Position numbers and translations under genes: made by a program. A model generated the notes under the pieces. It searched no databases, was not told the DNA's origin, and worked only from the letters and a program-made list of their open reading frames with translations. From Gemmata palustris (GTDB taxonomy: Bacteria; Planctomycetota; Planctomycetia; Gemmatales; Gemmataceae), in the NCBI RefSeq assembly GCF_017939745.1, contig NZ_JAGKQQ010000001.1, positions 1,736,001-1,800,000 of the forward strand: DNA of 64,000 nucleotides, given 5' to 3'. Below, in pieces: positions 1 to 9,263 of the stretch (positions within the stretch are counted from its first letter, which is position 1; every line of letters starts with the position of its first letter).

Positions 1-2
1 TC

Positions 3-869
3 GGAAAGATGCTCCGCCGACTCATCGGCGAAGACATCACTCTGGCCACGTTCCTGGCCCCCGGTCTGTGGGCAGTCAAAGCGGACCCCGGACAGATCGA
101 ACAGGTGATTTTGAACCTCGCGGTCAACGCGCGCGACGCGATGCCCAAGGGCGGGCGCCTCACCATCGAGACGGCGAACCTCACATTGGACGACGGCACC
201 CGGTACCCCGAACTCGCCCCCGGCCGGTACGTCCGGCTGAGCGTGAGCGACACGGGCGTGGGCATGACGGATGAGGTGCAAACCCAGATCTTCGAGCCGT
301 TCTTTACGACTAAAGAGTTCGGCAAGGGAACCGGGCTGGGCCTCGCCACCGTCTACGGGGTCGTCAAAACGTACAGCGGACACGTGAGCGTGTACAGTGA
401 GGTCGGGGTCGGTACGACGTTCAGCGTCTTGTTGCCCGCGGTCGGGGCCGCTCGCTCGGAGCGCCCGTCCGGGGGGATCTCCGTTGCCCCGCGCGGAACC
501 GAGACGGTCCTGTTGGTCGAGGACGACAACGGGGTCCGCGGGCTCGCACGGACCGCGCTGCGGGCGCAGGGGTACACGGTGCTGGAGGCGACCGGCGGGG
601 CCGAAGCGGAACGGCTGGTTTCGGACCATTCCGGCCCTATCCACCTGGTCCTGACGGACGTGGTGATGCCGGAGCGCAGCGGGCGGGAAGTCGCCGACGC
701 GCTCCGGGTCCGGCGCCCGGGGGTGAAGGTACTGTACATGAGCGGGTACACCGACGACGCCGTCGTCCGGCACGGCGTCCTCGAAGCCACGGACGCCTTT
801 CTCCAGAAGCCGTTCACCCCGCTCGGGCTGACCCGAAAGGTGCGAGAAGTTTTGGACGAGACCCCGTAA
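3..869 (+). CDS. Hybrid sensor histidine kinase, C-terminal part (cut by window start)
   Basis: The gene enters from the left edge, so its sensor and phosphoacceptor histidine are not visible. What remains is a HATPase_c domain followed by a response-regulator receiver. The N box ([10 protein letters not shown]), the G1 box (DTGVGM), the F box (FEPFFTTKE) and the G2 box ([11 protein letters not shown]) are all present, so the ATP-binding part looks functional. The receiver begins near VLLVEDDNG, carries the acidic pair, the phosphoacceptor Asp in VLTDVVMPE, the conserved Ser/Thr region (YMSGYTDD) and the Lys in LQKPF. This order is that of hybrid kinases related to the PAS/NtrB-like group. 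The signal sensed cannot be told. A long inverted repeat follows the stop. Confidence 0.9.
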   Translation, partial: GKMLRRLIGEDITLATFLAPGLWAVKADPGQIEQVILNLAVNARDAMPKGGRLTIETANLTLDDGTRYPELAPGRYVRLSVSDTGVGMTDEVQTQIFEPFFTTKEFGKGTGLGLATVYGVVKTYSGHVSVYSEVGVGTTFSVLLPAVGAARSERPSGGISVAPRGTETVLLVEDDNGVRGLARTALRAQGYTVLEATGGAEAERLVSDHSGPIHLVLTDVVMPERSGREVADALRVRRPGVKVLYMSGYTDDAVVRHGVLEATDAFLQKPFTPLGLTRKVREVLDETP

Positions 870-954
870 GCTCGTCGCTCTGCGACAGGCTGATTGCGTC
901 AGCCGAGCACATTTCACCCCACCCGCGCGGAGACCGCTGTTCCAGCACCGCTAT

Positions 955-1039
955 CGACCGGTTCGACTCGGGCCGCGAGTGGGTCTGGATCAACCCCGTC
1001 GGTCGCGGTTCCCACTCGCGGCCCGAGTCGAACCGGTCG
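955..1039. repeat. Long perfect inverted repeat (29-bp arms), terminator-like
   Basis: Arms at 955-983 and 1011-1039 are perfect reverse complements, separated by 27 nt. The arm core is GACTCGGGCCGCGAGTGGG. It lies between two convergent genes (kinase end at 869, TIGR03067-like gene end at 1208), so it could stop transcription from both sides. There is no U-run. The rest of the 870-1207 gap shows no gene. Confidence 0.8.
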
Positions 1040-1207
1040 GCGTTGCCGTGAGCGTTCCGTGCCCCAGGTCGGCAAGTAGACACCACGGGAACAGAGCGGG
1101 GCAGGGAACAATCCCTGGCCCGTGTCGTTGATGGAAGTGAAGTCAGTCGAGTTGCCCTTGTGCCAGCCATCCGGCAAAGGCAAGGCCGCAAAGAAGTGCC
1201 AATAACT

Positions 1208-1642
1208 TTACTTTTTCACTCGCTCAAGATGGAGCCTTTGACCGAAGAACCTGTCTGTAAAGTTTTTCGGCCGGGGTTTGAACACCGCGCCCTCGGACTC
1301 GGTGACTGTCGCGATGATCAGCATCTCCCCGTCCAACTTGTAAATCCCCGGACCGAAGAGCTCTTCGCCCCCCTCTTCCAACTCAACGTAGATGTCGAAC
1401 CACTTCGGATCTTTCATCGGACCGAGTTTGAATTTAATAGCCGGACGGTCCCCGAACGTCACTTTGTCGCCCTTGAAGGTGACGCGGTAGTCGTCCTTCA
1501 CTTTCAGCTCTTCAGGTTCTGCCTTCACGACCTTCCAAGTGCCTTGGAGCTTCTTCTGTTCTTCCGCGATCAACTTCTCGGCCTTGTCCGTCGCCGAGGC
1601 GTAGAGCGGCACGAAGATAAGGAATGTCACTAACGCGGTCAT
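1208..1642 (-). CDS. Secreted TIGR03067-like protein (planctomycete lipocalin-like family)
   Basis: About 144 residues. I chose the ATG at 1642 because AAAGG lies 6 nt upstream and because the protein then begins with a clean signal peptide (MTALVTFLIFVPLYASA). The mature part starts near KLQGTWKVV and continues with a beta-rich pattern (YRVTFKGDKVTF, IYKLDGEMLIIA). This LQGTW opening and the repeated strands are typical of TIGR03067 proteins, which are expanded in planctomycetes and have no established function. It probably acts in the periplasm or outside the cell. An upstream start at 1678 is open but lacks a ribosome site. It ends near the inverted repeat at 955-1039. Confidence 0.8.
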   Translation of the reverse strand: MTALVTFLIFVPLYASATDKAEKLIAEEQKKLQGTWKVVKAEPEELKVKDDYRVTFKGDKVTFGDRPAIKFKLGPMKDPKWFDIYVELEEGGEELFGPGIYKLDGEMLIIATVTESEGAVFKPRPKNFTDRFFGQRLHLERVKK

Positions 1643-1757
1643 CGGGTACCTTTTAGCTACCTGTTCGAGAGTTCCCAATCTTGGCGCACTCAGAATTCGC
1701 TCAAGTGACCATCATCCCCCAAATACTATACAATTTGCAAGCTCTCACAGAACCGTC

Positions 1758-1995
1758 TCATCCCTTCCCCAGTACGAGATCCACAACCCAGCACCCGCGC
1801 ACGTGTGGCCCCGGACCCCGGCAGTGGTCTAGTACGTCGGCGCGGTCGCACCCGGCGTCCTGAAGGGCATCGGCCAGGATCGGCATCGCGGAGAAGTCAC
1901 GCGACTCGTACATCTGGGACGCGAGCCCGACCGCGGTGGAAGTGCGCCACTCGGGGGAGAAGGGTACGGGGCGGAACGGGTTGCCGAGGATGTCA
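1758..1995 (-). pseudogene. Fragment of a Gemmata-type conserved C-terminal module
   Basis: Read on the minus strand, about 75 codons are open up to the TGA at 1758-1760 and contain [33 protein letters not shown] and HVRGCWVVDLVLGK. I recognise this as a C-terminal module found in many Gemmata proteins of unknown function. There is no start codon of its own; the reading frame simply runs in from the malic enzyme fragment upstream. It is therefore a gene remnant, the third of three stacked fragments. Confidence 0.6.
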
Positions 1996-2039
1996 CGCAG
2001 GAGGGTCGATAACGCGGTGCGCGACGAGCTCGAGGCTTA

Positions 2040-2310
2040 CGCCGTATCCCGCCTGCTGACCGCTCACGCGCTCGTGACGCCAGCCGAGGTACTCGGGATC
2101 GTTGAGCCGGTCCGGGTTGTTGGTCCCAACGTCCAGTAAGACGGGCATCGTTCGTTCGGGGCGGATGCCCCCGATGAGCGTGTACAAGGAGAGTTTGCCG
2201 ATGGGGATGCCCAACCCGCCGGCCCCCTGGTCGCCAATGCCCAAGATGCGCTCGTCGTCCGTGACGACGACGACGTCCATCTCCGGGTTGGGACGGTTCG
2301 CGGGATCTTG
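2040..2310 (-). pseudogene. Malic enzyme fragment
   Basis: The minus strand encodes [20 protein letters not shown], then [23 protein letters not shown] and [13 protein letters not shown]. This is the N-terminal catalytic stretch of NAD(P)-dependent malic enzyme (MaeA/SfcA type), here only about 80-90 codons. Both ends stop abruptly: upstream it joins a multicopper oxidase fragment near 2310, downstream it joins the Gemmata-type module. The NAD-binding domain is missing, so no enzyme can be made. Confidence 0.8.
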
Positions 2311-2740
2311 ACGCGGTGAGCGAACGACTGATCGGGGTGGATGTGGAGGAACACGCTGTCGCTGTTGCCCCGCGGAGAAACGTTCATGCCGTGGAGGTGA
2401 AGATTCGTCATCTCTGGGAGCTTGTTACGGAACGTAACGGAGAGCGTGTCGCCGGGCCGCACGCGCCACACGGGCGGAATGTACGCGCCGTTGTAGAGCA
2501 CCCCCTCGTAGCACTCACCCGCAAGCTCGAACAGGCCGGGCGCGGCTGTCAGATCCACTGCGAGTTTCCCGTCGGTGCTGGACAGGAACGGCGGATCGAT
2601 CAGCGGCGGGTTTTCGCTCGCGCTGTCAGACGCACACGGATTGGTGCCGTCGAGAGTCACGCGCGCGGGTGAGCAGCTCAAAGCCGCGATCAGCGCGACC
2701 GCGAGGCCACCGCGCCAACCCGAACCGAGGGACGGTACAT
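2311..2740 (-). pseudogene. Multicopper oxidase N-terminal fragment
   Basis: Minus-strand translation gives a lipoprotein-like signal (ALIAALSCS) and then a cupredoxin domain with [15 protein letters not shown] and [13 protein letters not shown], where LHLHG is a copper-binding motif of multicopper oxidases. It ends at about VKIP and runs into malic enzyme sequence. The ATG at 2740 has a strong AAAGGAG site but opens a different frame that stops after about 16 codons, so the start is frameshifted too. It sits 21 nt after the formate dehydrogenase membrane gene and may once have been the last gene of that operon. Confidence 0.75.
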
Positions 2741-2761
2741 GTCGAGCTCCTTTCGAGGGAA

Positions 2762-3664
2762 TCAGGCTTTGGTCACGGCGTGCGGCAGCCGGACGAGTAC
2801 GAACCGGACACCGAGGTTCGCCGATACGACGGCGGCCAGCACCGCGGACGCGATCACAACCCCGCTGCCGGCAAGTAACAGCCCGATCGGAAGGGCCACC
2901 CCGACGAGTACCAGCACGGCGCCTGCGAATCTTCGTTCCTCCCGAGGGTAGAGTTGGGCGAGGGTCGGATGCAGGTCGTTCGCCAGTAACCCGAGCACGA
3001 TCAGGTTGAGTACCGCGAGCAGTCCCACGGCCGTAACGAGCAGATCCACGGCCCGCGACTCGCCCATCAGCGCCGCGATGACGAGTAACTCTCCGGCGCC
3101 GAGCCACAGCGCGGAGTTCACGAGGTACGCGCCGAGCCAACGAGCGTCCTTCCAGCCGGGTTGGGCGGTCGTACTGAATAGCACCCCCTTGTACGCCGCC
3201 GAACCGAAGCAGAACGGGATCCCGCCGACCACCGCGAACTTCCGCGCCCACCACACGAGGCCCGTATCACCGGGAAGCCACGCCAGCAAGGCCACGAACT
3301 CGATCGCGAGGATCGCGGTCAGGAAGAGCGAGTAGATGGTGAGGCACCACGTCCCGAGGGACATCGGGGAACTCGGTTTGAACACGCGGAGCATGTGGTG
3401 AAATCGGAGCTTGTCGCCGAGATCGAGGACGAGCGTCCCGAGGTCGATGAGGAGTAGCACCAGCGCGAGCGGGTAGGCCCACGTGGCGACCGGCTCGAAG
3501 ACCGCGGGGCGCGCCAACTCGCCGATCGCCGCCACCAAGAACAGGCCCGTGGTCAGGTTGTTGAACAGGACGTCGAAAACGACCAGCGTGTGCCACGCGG
3601 GTGGCTTTGTTATGACCTGGTTCGCGTAGCCGCCCTGGCCCGGGGCGTTGGCCTTCGTCCGCAT
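2762..3664 (-). CDS. NrfD-like membrane subunit of formate dehydrogenase
   Basis: About 300 residues with eight or more hydrophobic segments and no haem-binding pattern of the FdnI type. Features such as WHTLVVFDVLFNNLTTGLFL near the N-terminus and repeated long helices fit the NrfD/PsrC family, which anchors molybdopterin oxidoreductases and passes electrons to the quinone pool. Its ATG lies 1 nt after the stop of the iron-sulphur subunit gene, so the two are co-translated. It is the third gene of the alpha-beta-gamma operon. The exact match to NrfD rather than another quinone-linked anchor is inferred from sequence style and context. Confidence 0.8.
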   Translation of the reverse strand: MRTKANAPGQGGYANQVITKPPAWHTLVVFDVLFNNLTTGLFLVAAIGELARPAVFEPVATWAYPLALVLLLIDLGTLVLDLGDKLRFHHMLRVFKPSSPMSLGTWCLTIYSLFLTAILAIEFVALLAWLPGDTGLVWWARKFAVVGGIPFCFGSAAYKGVLFSTTAQPGWKDARWLGAYLVNSALWLGAGELLVIAALMGESRAVDLLVTAVGLLAVLNLIVLGLLANDLHPTLAQLYPREERRFAGAVLVLVGVALPIGLLLAGSGVVIASAVLAAVVSANLGVRFVLVRLPHAVTKA

Positions 3665-3665
3665 C

Positions 3666-4658
3666 TCACGCCCCTCGAATCAGAAAGACGACGAGCAGAA
3701 CGGTGAGAGTGAGTACACCCACGAGCAAAGTGCGCCCGTAGTCCCCCGGCATGTGAATCCAGGGGTTGAACGGCTTGGCGGGCAGGCCGTAGACCTCCGG
3801 CTTGTCAACGAGGAGGTAGAACGAGTGCAACTCGGTGTACGTCTCCGTCGCGGCGTCCCCGTAGACATGTGCGCCGGTCACGCCCTTCGCCTGCAACTCT
3901 GCGGTGCGTTTCCGGGCGCGCTCGCGCAACTCGTCGATCGGCCCGAACTGGATCGACGCCGTCGGACAGACCTTCGCGCACGCCGGGACGAGCCCGTCCT
4001 TCTGCCGGTCGTAACAGAGCGTACACTTGCGCGCGTGGCCGGAGATCGTGCTTCGCGTGATGACCCCGAACGGGCACGCCGCGACGCAGTACGTGCAGCC
4101 GTTGCAGATGTCGGACTGGATGTAGACGTTGGCGAACTCGTTGTAGATGATCGCGCCCGTCGGGCACGCCTGCTGGCACGGGGCCGCGGCGCAGTGCTTG
4201 CACACGTCCGACATCATCAACCACCGCCCCCAGTCGGGCTGCCCCGGTGTCTCGGGTACCGGTTCCGGGGTCGGCAGCACGTCGAGCGCGATCCGCTGCG
4301 GCGCGGCCCGCGGCACGAGTTGCGAAATCGGCTCGGGCATCGGAAATTGTTCGATGAACTTGACGTGGCGCCACGACGAGGCCGAGAGTTCGCCGGTGTT
4401 GTCGTAGCTGTTGCCGGTGAACGCGAACCCGTCGGCCGGGAGCTGGTTCCACTGCTTGCACGCGACCTCGCACGCCTTGCACCCGATGCACACCGTCGTG
4501 TCGGTGTAGAACCCCACGGCGGGCTGGCGCTCGGGCCGCTTTCCGCGGCGCAGCGGGACCAGCAGTCGTTCCACAACGGCCCGGAGCCACCCGCGCGCCG
4601 CGGTCTCCTGGGCTGATGAGCGCTTGACGACCTCCAGTTCTTCAATCGCCATGTTCAC
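3666..4658 (-). CDS. fdhB: Formate dehydrogenase iron-sulphur (beta) subunit
   Basis: 330 residues with four ferredoxin-type cysteine clusters: CIGCKACEVACKQW, CKHCAAAPCQQACP, CNGCTYCVAACPFG and CTLCYDRQ followed by CAKVCPT. This is the FdnH/HybA arrangement that wires the catalytic subunit to the membrane. A single hydrophobic helix at the extreme C-terminus (LLVGVLTLTVLLVVFLI) matches the membrane anchor of FdnH. An N-terminal extension of about 50 residues precedes the first cluster. It lies downstream of the catalytic gene, separated by a 120-nt gap filled by a long inverted repeat, and upstream of the NrfD-like gene. Confidence 0.9.
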   Translation of the reverse strand: MNMAIEELEVVKRSSAQETAARGWLRAVVERLLVPLRRGKRPERQPAVGFYTDTTVCIGCKACEVACKQWNQLPADGFAFTGNSYDNTGELSASSWRHVKFIEQFPMPEPISQLVPRAAPQRIALDVLPTPEPVPETPGQPDWGRWLMMSDVCKHCAAAPCQQACPTGAIIYNEFANVYIQSDICNGCTYCVAACPFGVITRSTISGHARKCTLCYDRQKDGLVPACAKVCPTASIQFGPIDELRERARKRTAELQAKGVTGAHVYGDAATETYTELHSFYLLVDKPEVYGLPAKPFNPWIHMPGDYGRTLLVGVLTLTVLLVVFLIRGA

Positions 4659-4680
4659 GTTCCCCTCGGGTCGGCTTCCA

Positions 4681-4777
4681 AAGTAGCAGGCGCGCTCCGT
4701 GTGCCGTGGCTACCGGGTCGAATCTCGTAGGCGATCAGTACTCGGTCGCAACGGCACACGGAGCGCGCCTGCTACTT
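4681..4777. repeat. 27-bp perfect inverted repeat between fdhA and fdhB
   Basis: Arms at 4681-4707 and 4751-4777 are exact reverse complements with a 43-nt spacer. The arm core is CAGGCGCGCTCCGTGTGCC. The right arm touches the fdhA stop codon. In an operon such a hairpin may weaken transcription of fdhB or protect the fdhA mRNA end. Confidence 0.85.
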
Positions 4778-7700
4778 TCAGCCATGTTCGGGCTCCCCTT
4801 CGGGTTGGGCCGAAGTCGGCGTTACGGGGATGCCGCCGCGAATCGGCCAGCGCACCGCTTTCACGGTCGGTCCCGCTGCGGTTCCTTCCAGTCGGCCCGC
4901 GAGAACTTGGCACGCGAACGCTTTGCTCTCGTGCATGCTCACGTTCGGGTCGGCCACCAGCGAGGTCAGGTCGTTTGCGTTCCCGCCGACAACTTCCCCC
5001 GCGAACGCCCAGTGGAACGGCAGTCCGATTTGGTGGACGATGCGCCCCTCGATCAGGAGGGGCCGGAGCCGCCGAGTTACCATTGCGCGGGCCTCGATCC
5101 GCCCGCGGCCCGACACCACTGTCAACCAGTCCGCGTGAACAATTCCGCGCTCCGCGGCCAGTTCGGGACTGAGTTCGACGAACATCTCCGGCTGAAGTTC
5201 GTTCAGCCACGAGTTGAACCGGCTCATCGGGCCGCTGAGGTAGTGCTCGGTCAGCCGGAACGTGGTCGCCACAACCGGGAACTCGCCGGTCGGCGTGCGG
5301 GACAGTCGATTGAGCGGCCCGTCGAACATCCGGACCGTCGGGCTGCACGTCTGCTTCGGGTAGAGCAGATTGCCGACGGGCGACTCCACCGGCTCGTAGT
5401 GCGTGGGTAACGGGCCGTCCTTCACGGCGGGCGCGTAGAGCCAGCCGAGGCCGTCGGGCTTGGTGATGAACGGCCGGTCCCCGCCGATGGCGGCCATGCC
5501 GGTCGCGTCCGGCGGCGGACGGTAGCCCGGCGGCTTACCCACCTCGAAATCGGGCCGGTCGAGCCCCACCCAGCGGCGCTGTGATTCGTCCCACCACACG
5601 AGCTTCTTGCGCTCCGACCACGGCTTGCCGTCCGGGTCCGCGGAGGCGCGGTTGTAGAGCACGCGGCGGTTGTCGGGCCACGCGAAGCCCCACTCCGGGT
5701 GCAGCGGGTTGTCGGTGCGAACCCGCTCCTTGGATCGGTTCCGGTCCGGCGCGGGGCACACACCGCTGTAGAGCCAGCACCCGCACGCGGTCGTGCCGTC
5801 GGCCTTCAACTCGGAGAAACTCGATACCAGCTTCGGCTCGCGTGTCGAAGGGTCGGTCTCGTTCAACCTGTGGCCGTTGATTTCCTGGAGCACCTTCTCC
5901 AGGTCGGGTTCACCTTCGATCCGGCTCCGTGTACCGTCGGGCAATCGCGGCTCCTCGTCGTAGTCGTAATCCCAGGTGAGATTCAGCAGCGCTTGGTCCT
6001 TCGGGTCGATCGAGCCGGCGTACAGTTCTTTGAGCCGCTTGCCGAGTTTGTAGAGGAACCAAGCGTCCGACCGGCTGTCGCCCTGCGGGTCCATCGCCTT
6101 GTGGTGCCACTGGAGCATCCGCTGCGTGTTGGTGAGCGAGCCCTCCTTTTCCGGGGCCGCGGCGGCCGGGAGGAAGAACACCTCCGTCTTGATGTCGGCG
6201 GGCGGCGGACCGGTGGGGTCGGACCTCCAGAACACGGCGCTTTCGATCTCGAACCAGTCCGCGACCACCAGCCAGTCGAGGTTGCGCAACCCCGCACGGT
6301 GCAGACCGGCGTTCGGTCCGCCCCCGCCGGGGTTCTGGCCGAAGAGGAAGTACCCCTTTATTTCGCCCTTTGCCATGCGGTCGAAGTAGGCGAGTTGCGA
6401 GTAGTCGGCGTCAACGCGGGGCAGCCACCCGAACCCGAAGTCGTTTTCGGGTGTTGCCGCCGAGCCGTACCACGCCTTGAGCAGCGAGACGATGTACTTG
6501 CGGAAGTCAGCCCACACCCCGGTGGTCATGCCCTCGTGCTTCACGTACTCGTCGAGCGTCTCGTGCTCCTTGTCCGCGGCCGGTTGCGGCAGGTAGCCGG
6601 GCAGCGCGTCGTACAGGGTGGCGAGGTCGGTCGATCCCTGGATGGTGGAGTGGCCGCGCATCGCCATGATTCCGCCGCCGGGCCGGCCCATGTTCCCCAG
6701 GAGGAGTTGGAGGATGCCCGCGGTGCGAATCATCTGCACGCCGGTCGTGTGCTGTGTCCAGCCGAGCGCGTAAGCGATACAGGTGGTCCGCTCGCGGCCC
6801 GAGTTGGCGCACAGCAGCTCCGCGACGCGGGTCAGTTGCTCCGGCGTGCAACCGCACACCCGGGAAACCACCTCCGGCGTGTACCGTGCGAAGTGGCGTT
6901 TCAGGATCTGAAACACGCAACTGGGGTGTTGCAGCGTCGGATCGCGCAGCGGCTCGTCCGCTCCCGCCACATCCTCGCGCGGCGCGGAATGGGCTTGAGC
7001 ACCTCCCTGGAGGTCGTGGCCCTGAATGCCCGGTTCCTCCTTCAGCATCGTTCCGTTCGCGCCGGCACCTGATTCTTGATTTCCGCATCCTGTAAATCCC
7101 CAGTGCCCCTCCTGCGCGTCGTACTTGCCGGTCGCACCGTCACCGTGATAGCCGCTGAACAGGCCGTCCAGGTCTTCGCTGTCCCGGAAGCCGTCCTGAA
7201 TGATGCTCGAAGCGTTCGTGTACGCGAGTACGTACTCCTTGAACCACTTGTCCTGAGTCAGGACGTGGTTCACCAACCCGCCGAGGAACGCGATGTCGCT
7301 CCCCGCGCGGATGTCTACGAACACGTCACACAGGGCCGAAGTGCGCGTGAACCGCGGATCGACGTGGATGAGCGTCGCGCCGTTCTCCTTCGCCTTCATC
7401 GGCCAGCGGAAGGCAACCGGATGCGCCTCCGCGGTGTTCGTACCCATGAACAGGATGCAATCGCTGTTCGCCATATCTTGCTGGAAGTTCGTCGCAGCCC
7501 CCCGCCCGAACGAGGCGCCCAGACCGGGCACCGAGGCGGAGTGTCAAATTCTCGCCTGATTCTCGATCGAGACGACCCCCAGCCCGCCGCCGAAAAGCTT
7601 CTTGATAAGGTAGTTCTCTTCGTTGTCGATCGTGGCCCCGCCAAGGGTGCCGAAGCTCGTGACGTGGTTGAGGAGCCGGCCATCGGCGTTGCGGGTCTTG

Positions 7701-8065
7701 AAGTCGGCGTCGCGGGCGTCCTTCACCTTCTCGGCGATTCGCCCGAGCGCCCATTCGAGCGACTTCGTTTCCCACTTGTCCGAGTACGGCGCGCGGTAGA
7801 GCACCTGCGTGATACGGTGCGGATTCACGGCCAGTTGGAACGCGTTCGCACCCTTCGGACAGAGCGTTCCCTCGTTGACCGGGCTGCGCGGGTCGCCCTC
7901 AATGTCGATGAGCTGCCCGCCCTTGGTGTAGATCAGTTGCCCGCACCCGACCGCGCAGTACGGGCAGACGCTTTCTGTAATCGTGGCCCCGCGCAACCGG
8001 GACGACTTCGCGGCGGTTTGCGGGCTGAACGGCTGCGGCTTCGAGGCGATCGGCAAGCTGAACAT
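4778..8065 (-). CDS. fdhA: Selenocysteine-containing formate dehydrogenase, catalytic (alpha) subunit
   Basis: The molybdenum/tungsten bis-MGD enzyme that oxidises formate. Two ORFs are joined here because the TGA at 7546-7544 sits exactly where FdnG/FdhF have selenocysteine: ENQARI then UGA then HSASVPGLG, followed by the conserved SFGRGAATN. A SECIS hairpin begins 11 nt after the UGA, as in E. coli. Sec would be residue 174 of about 1095. The 4Fe-4S site is CPYCAVGCGQ near residue 34 with GTLCPKG further on; later blocks include MGTNTAEAHPVAFRW and the C-terminal molydopterin dinucleotide domain. I chose ATG 8065 because MFSLPIA precedes the first conserved block and GAGG lies upstream; an ATG-like start at 8161 is also open. 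Genes for Sec synthesis (selABCD) are not in the window. Confidence 0.9.
7514..7532 (-). promoter_or_regulatory. Bacterial SECIS element for the fdhA UGA codon
   Basis: On the minus strand, GGTGCCC, loop GGTCT, GGGCGCC form a 7-bp stem with one G-U pair and a five-base GGUCU apical loop. The stem begins 11 nt after the UGA (7546-7544). Loop sequence and distance equal those of E. coli fdhF/fdnG SECIS, which SelB binds to insert selenocysteine. Confidence 0.9.
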
Positions 8066-8439
8066 GGTGTGGACCTCGGAAGACGGGTTATTGGCGAGCA
8101 CTGCAGCAAGTGTGCCTAATTCGCCTTTCCCCTGATTTCGACGAGAAACGGGCAAATTCATCGGAGCGTAAAGAGCCTTCTTGGTCGGATAGAACTCGCG
8201 GGCTGTGTCGCTGGTAGCAGCTTGATGGTAACCGGATTATCGAACTGGTCAGGACGGTATCATGGGAGGTATTTGTGCCGATCTCGCTCGGTCGTCCGTT
8301 TCGGGCCGCCGGCCGACTTGGCCGGCGCGTTGAACGCGATCGCCGGCTGTGTTTCGAGGGCGAACCGCGTTTGTCGTCGCATTGGCCCATTCGAGAGCCC
8401 TCGGGGCTGCGGGTGAAGTAAGGCACCGTGTGGTGGGGC

Positions 8440-9078
8440 TCATTCGGGTGCGCTCGCGCGATGGAGGAGCGCGTCCATGTCGGACCAGCTTCTCTTCCAC
8501 TGCTCGCGCTCCTCAGCCGGTGGTCGAGAGAGGCCAAGGAGCCCGCGGTCGCCGATGAAGTCGCGGTCGGCCTTCCAGTGTCGCATCTTCTGCTGAACCT
8601 GAGTATTAGTGACTGTCCCATATGTCTCGAAATCGCCGTACTTTCGCGTGATCACCCCGCGATATCTCGGGCATTTTCACACATATGGGACAGTCACTCA
8701 GTCTGGGCGTTGCCGCCGTCGAGGGCTTTGCTCCAACAGGCGAGATTTTGGCGGAGCCAGTCGATGGCTTGCCGGCCCCAGAGGGCGCGGTCCGCCTCGC
8801 TCAGCGTGTCAGTGTCCACCCCCTGACTGCACCGCGCCAGCGCCGCGCCGCACGCGGCATTGTAGCGGGTGAACGCCGCAACCGCGTCAGCCAATTCGGG
8901 TCCTGCCACGAAGGCGTCGCGGGAAAAAGCGGGCGGCGGCGGCATAGTGCCTCTTGAAGTGGCACAGTTCGGCGAACTCGACCTGCTCGGCCCCGCCGGC
9001 GAGCATCTCGCCCCCCAGAAGGGCGAGGCGTCCACTCCACACCAGATCCGCGGATGCGCCCATAGGATGTACGCCCAC
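8440..9078 (-). pseudogene. C-terminal remnant of a Gemmata-type kinase/TPR protein, interrupted by a MITE
   Basis: Minus-strand pieces, in order: EFAELCHFKRHYAAAARF, then in another frame DAFVAGPELADAVAAFTRYN and ADRALWGRQAIDWLRQNLA, then beyond the MITE MRHWKADRDFIGDRGLLGLS and EREQWKRSW. I recognise this series as the C-terminus of large planctomycete serine/threonine kinase or TPR proteins (RYNAACAAAL, RQALDWLRADLA, HWKADPDLAGVRD in intact relatives). Lesions are a frameshift near 8921-8928 in a TTTTT run and the 89-bp MITE at 8609-8697. The kinase domain itself is gone. Confidence 0.65.
8609..8697. mobile_element. MITE copy 1 (89 bp) sharing ends with the IS5-like element
   Basis: Terminal inverted repeats begin GTGACTGTCCCATATG and are perfect over 17-18 bp. 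The flanking triplets are TTA (8606-8608) and TCA (8698-8700), both fitting a TNA target though not identical. No coding capacity. It interrupts the kinase-like remnant; removing element plus one triplet (92 bp) rejoins the two halves in frame. Confidence 0.85.
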
Positions 9079-9263
9079 ACCGCTGCAGGAAACGCGCCGG
9101 AGACCTCAGGAAGTGCCATGCCGTCGGATATGGGTGTAGGACCAGCCGACCACAGACCGTCACCTTGAACGTCTACCGGCACACAAGCGACGGCTTGGGG
9201 CTGCGGCGGTCGTAGTATTGGGAAGGCGGGTCCGCTCCGGGCTCCCGCATTTGGGGGCCTCAC

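Noticed and set aside
7531-7560. fdhA looks like two ORFs separated by a stop, hence a pseudogene.
   Set aside because: The stop is a UGA at the conserved Sec position with a SECIS hairpin at the right distance, so one selenoprotein gene is the better reading.
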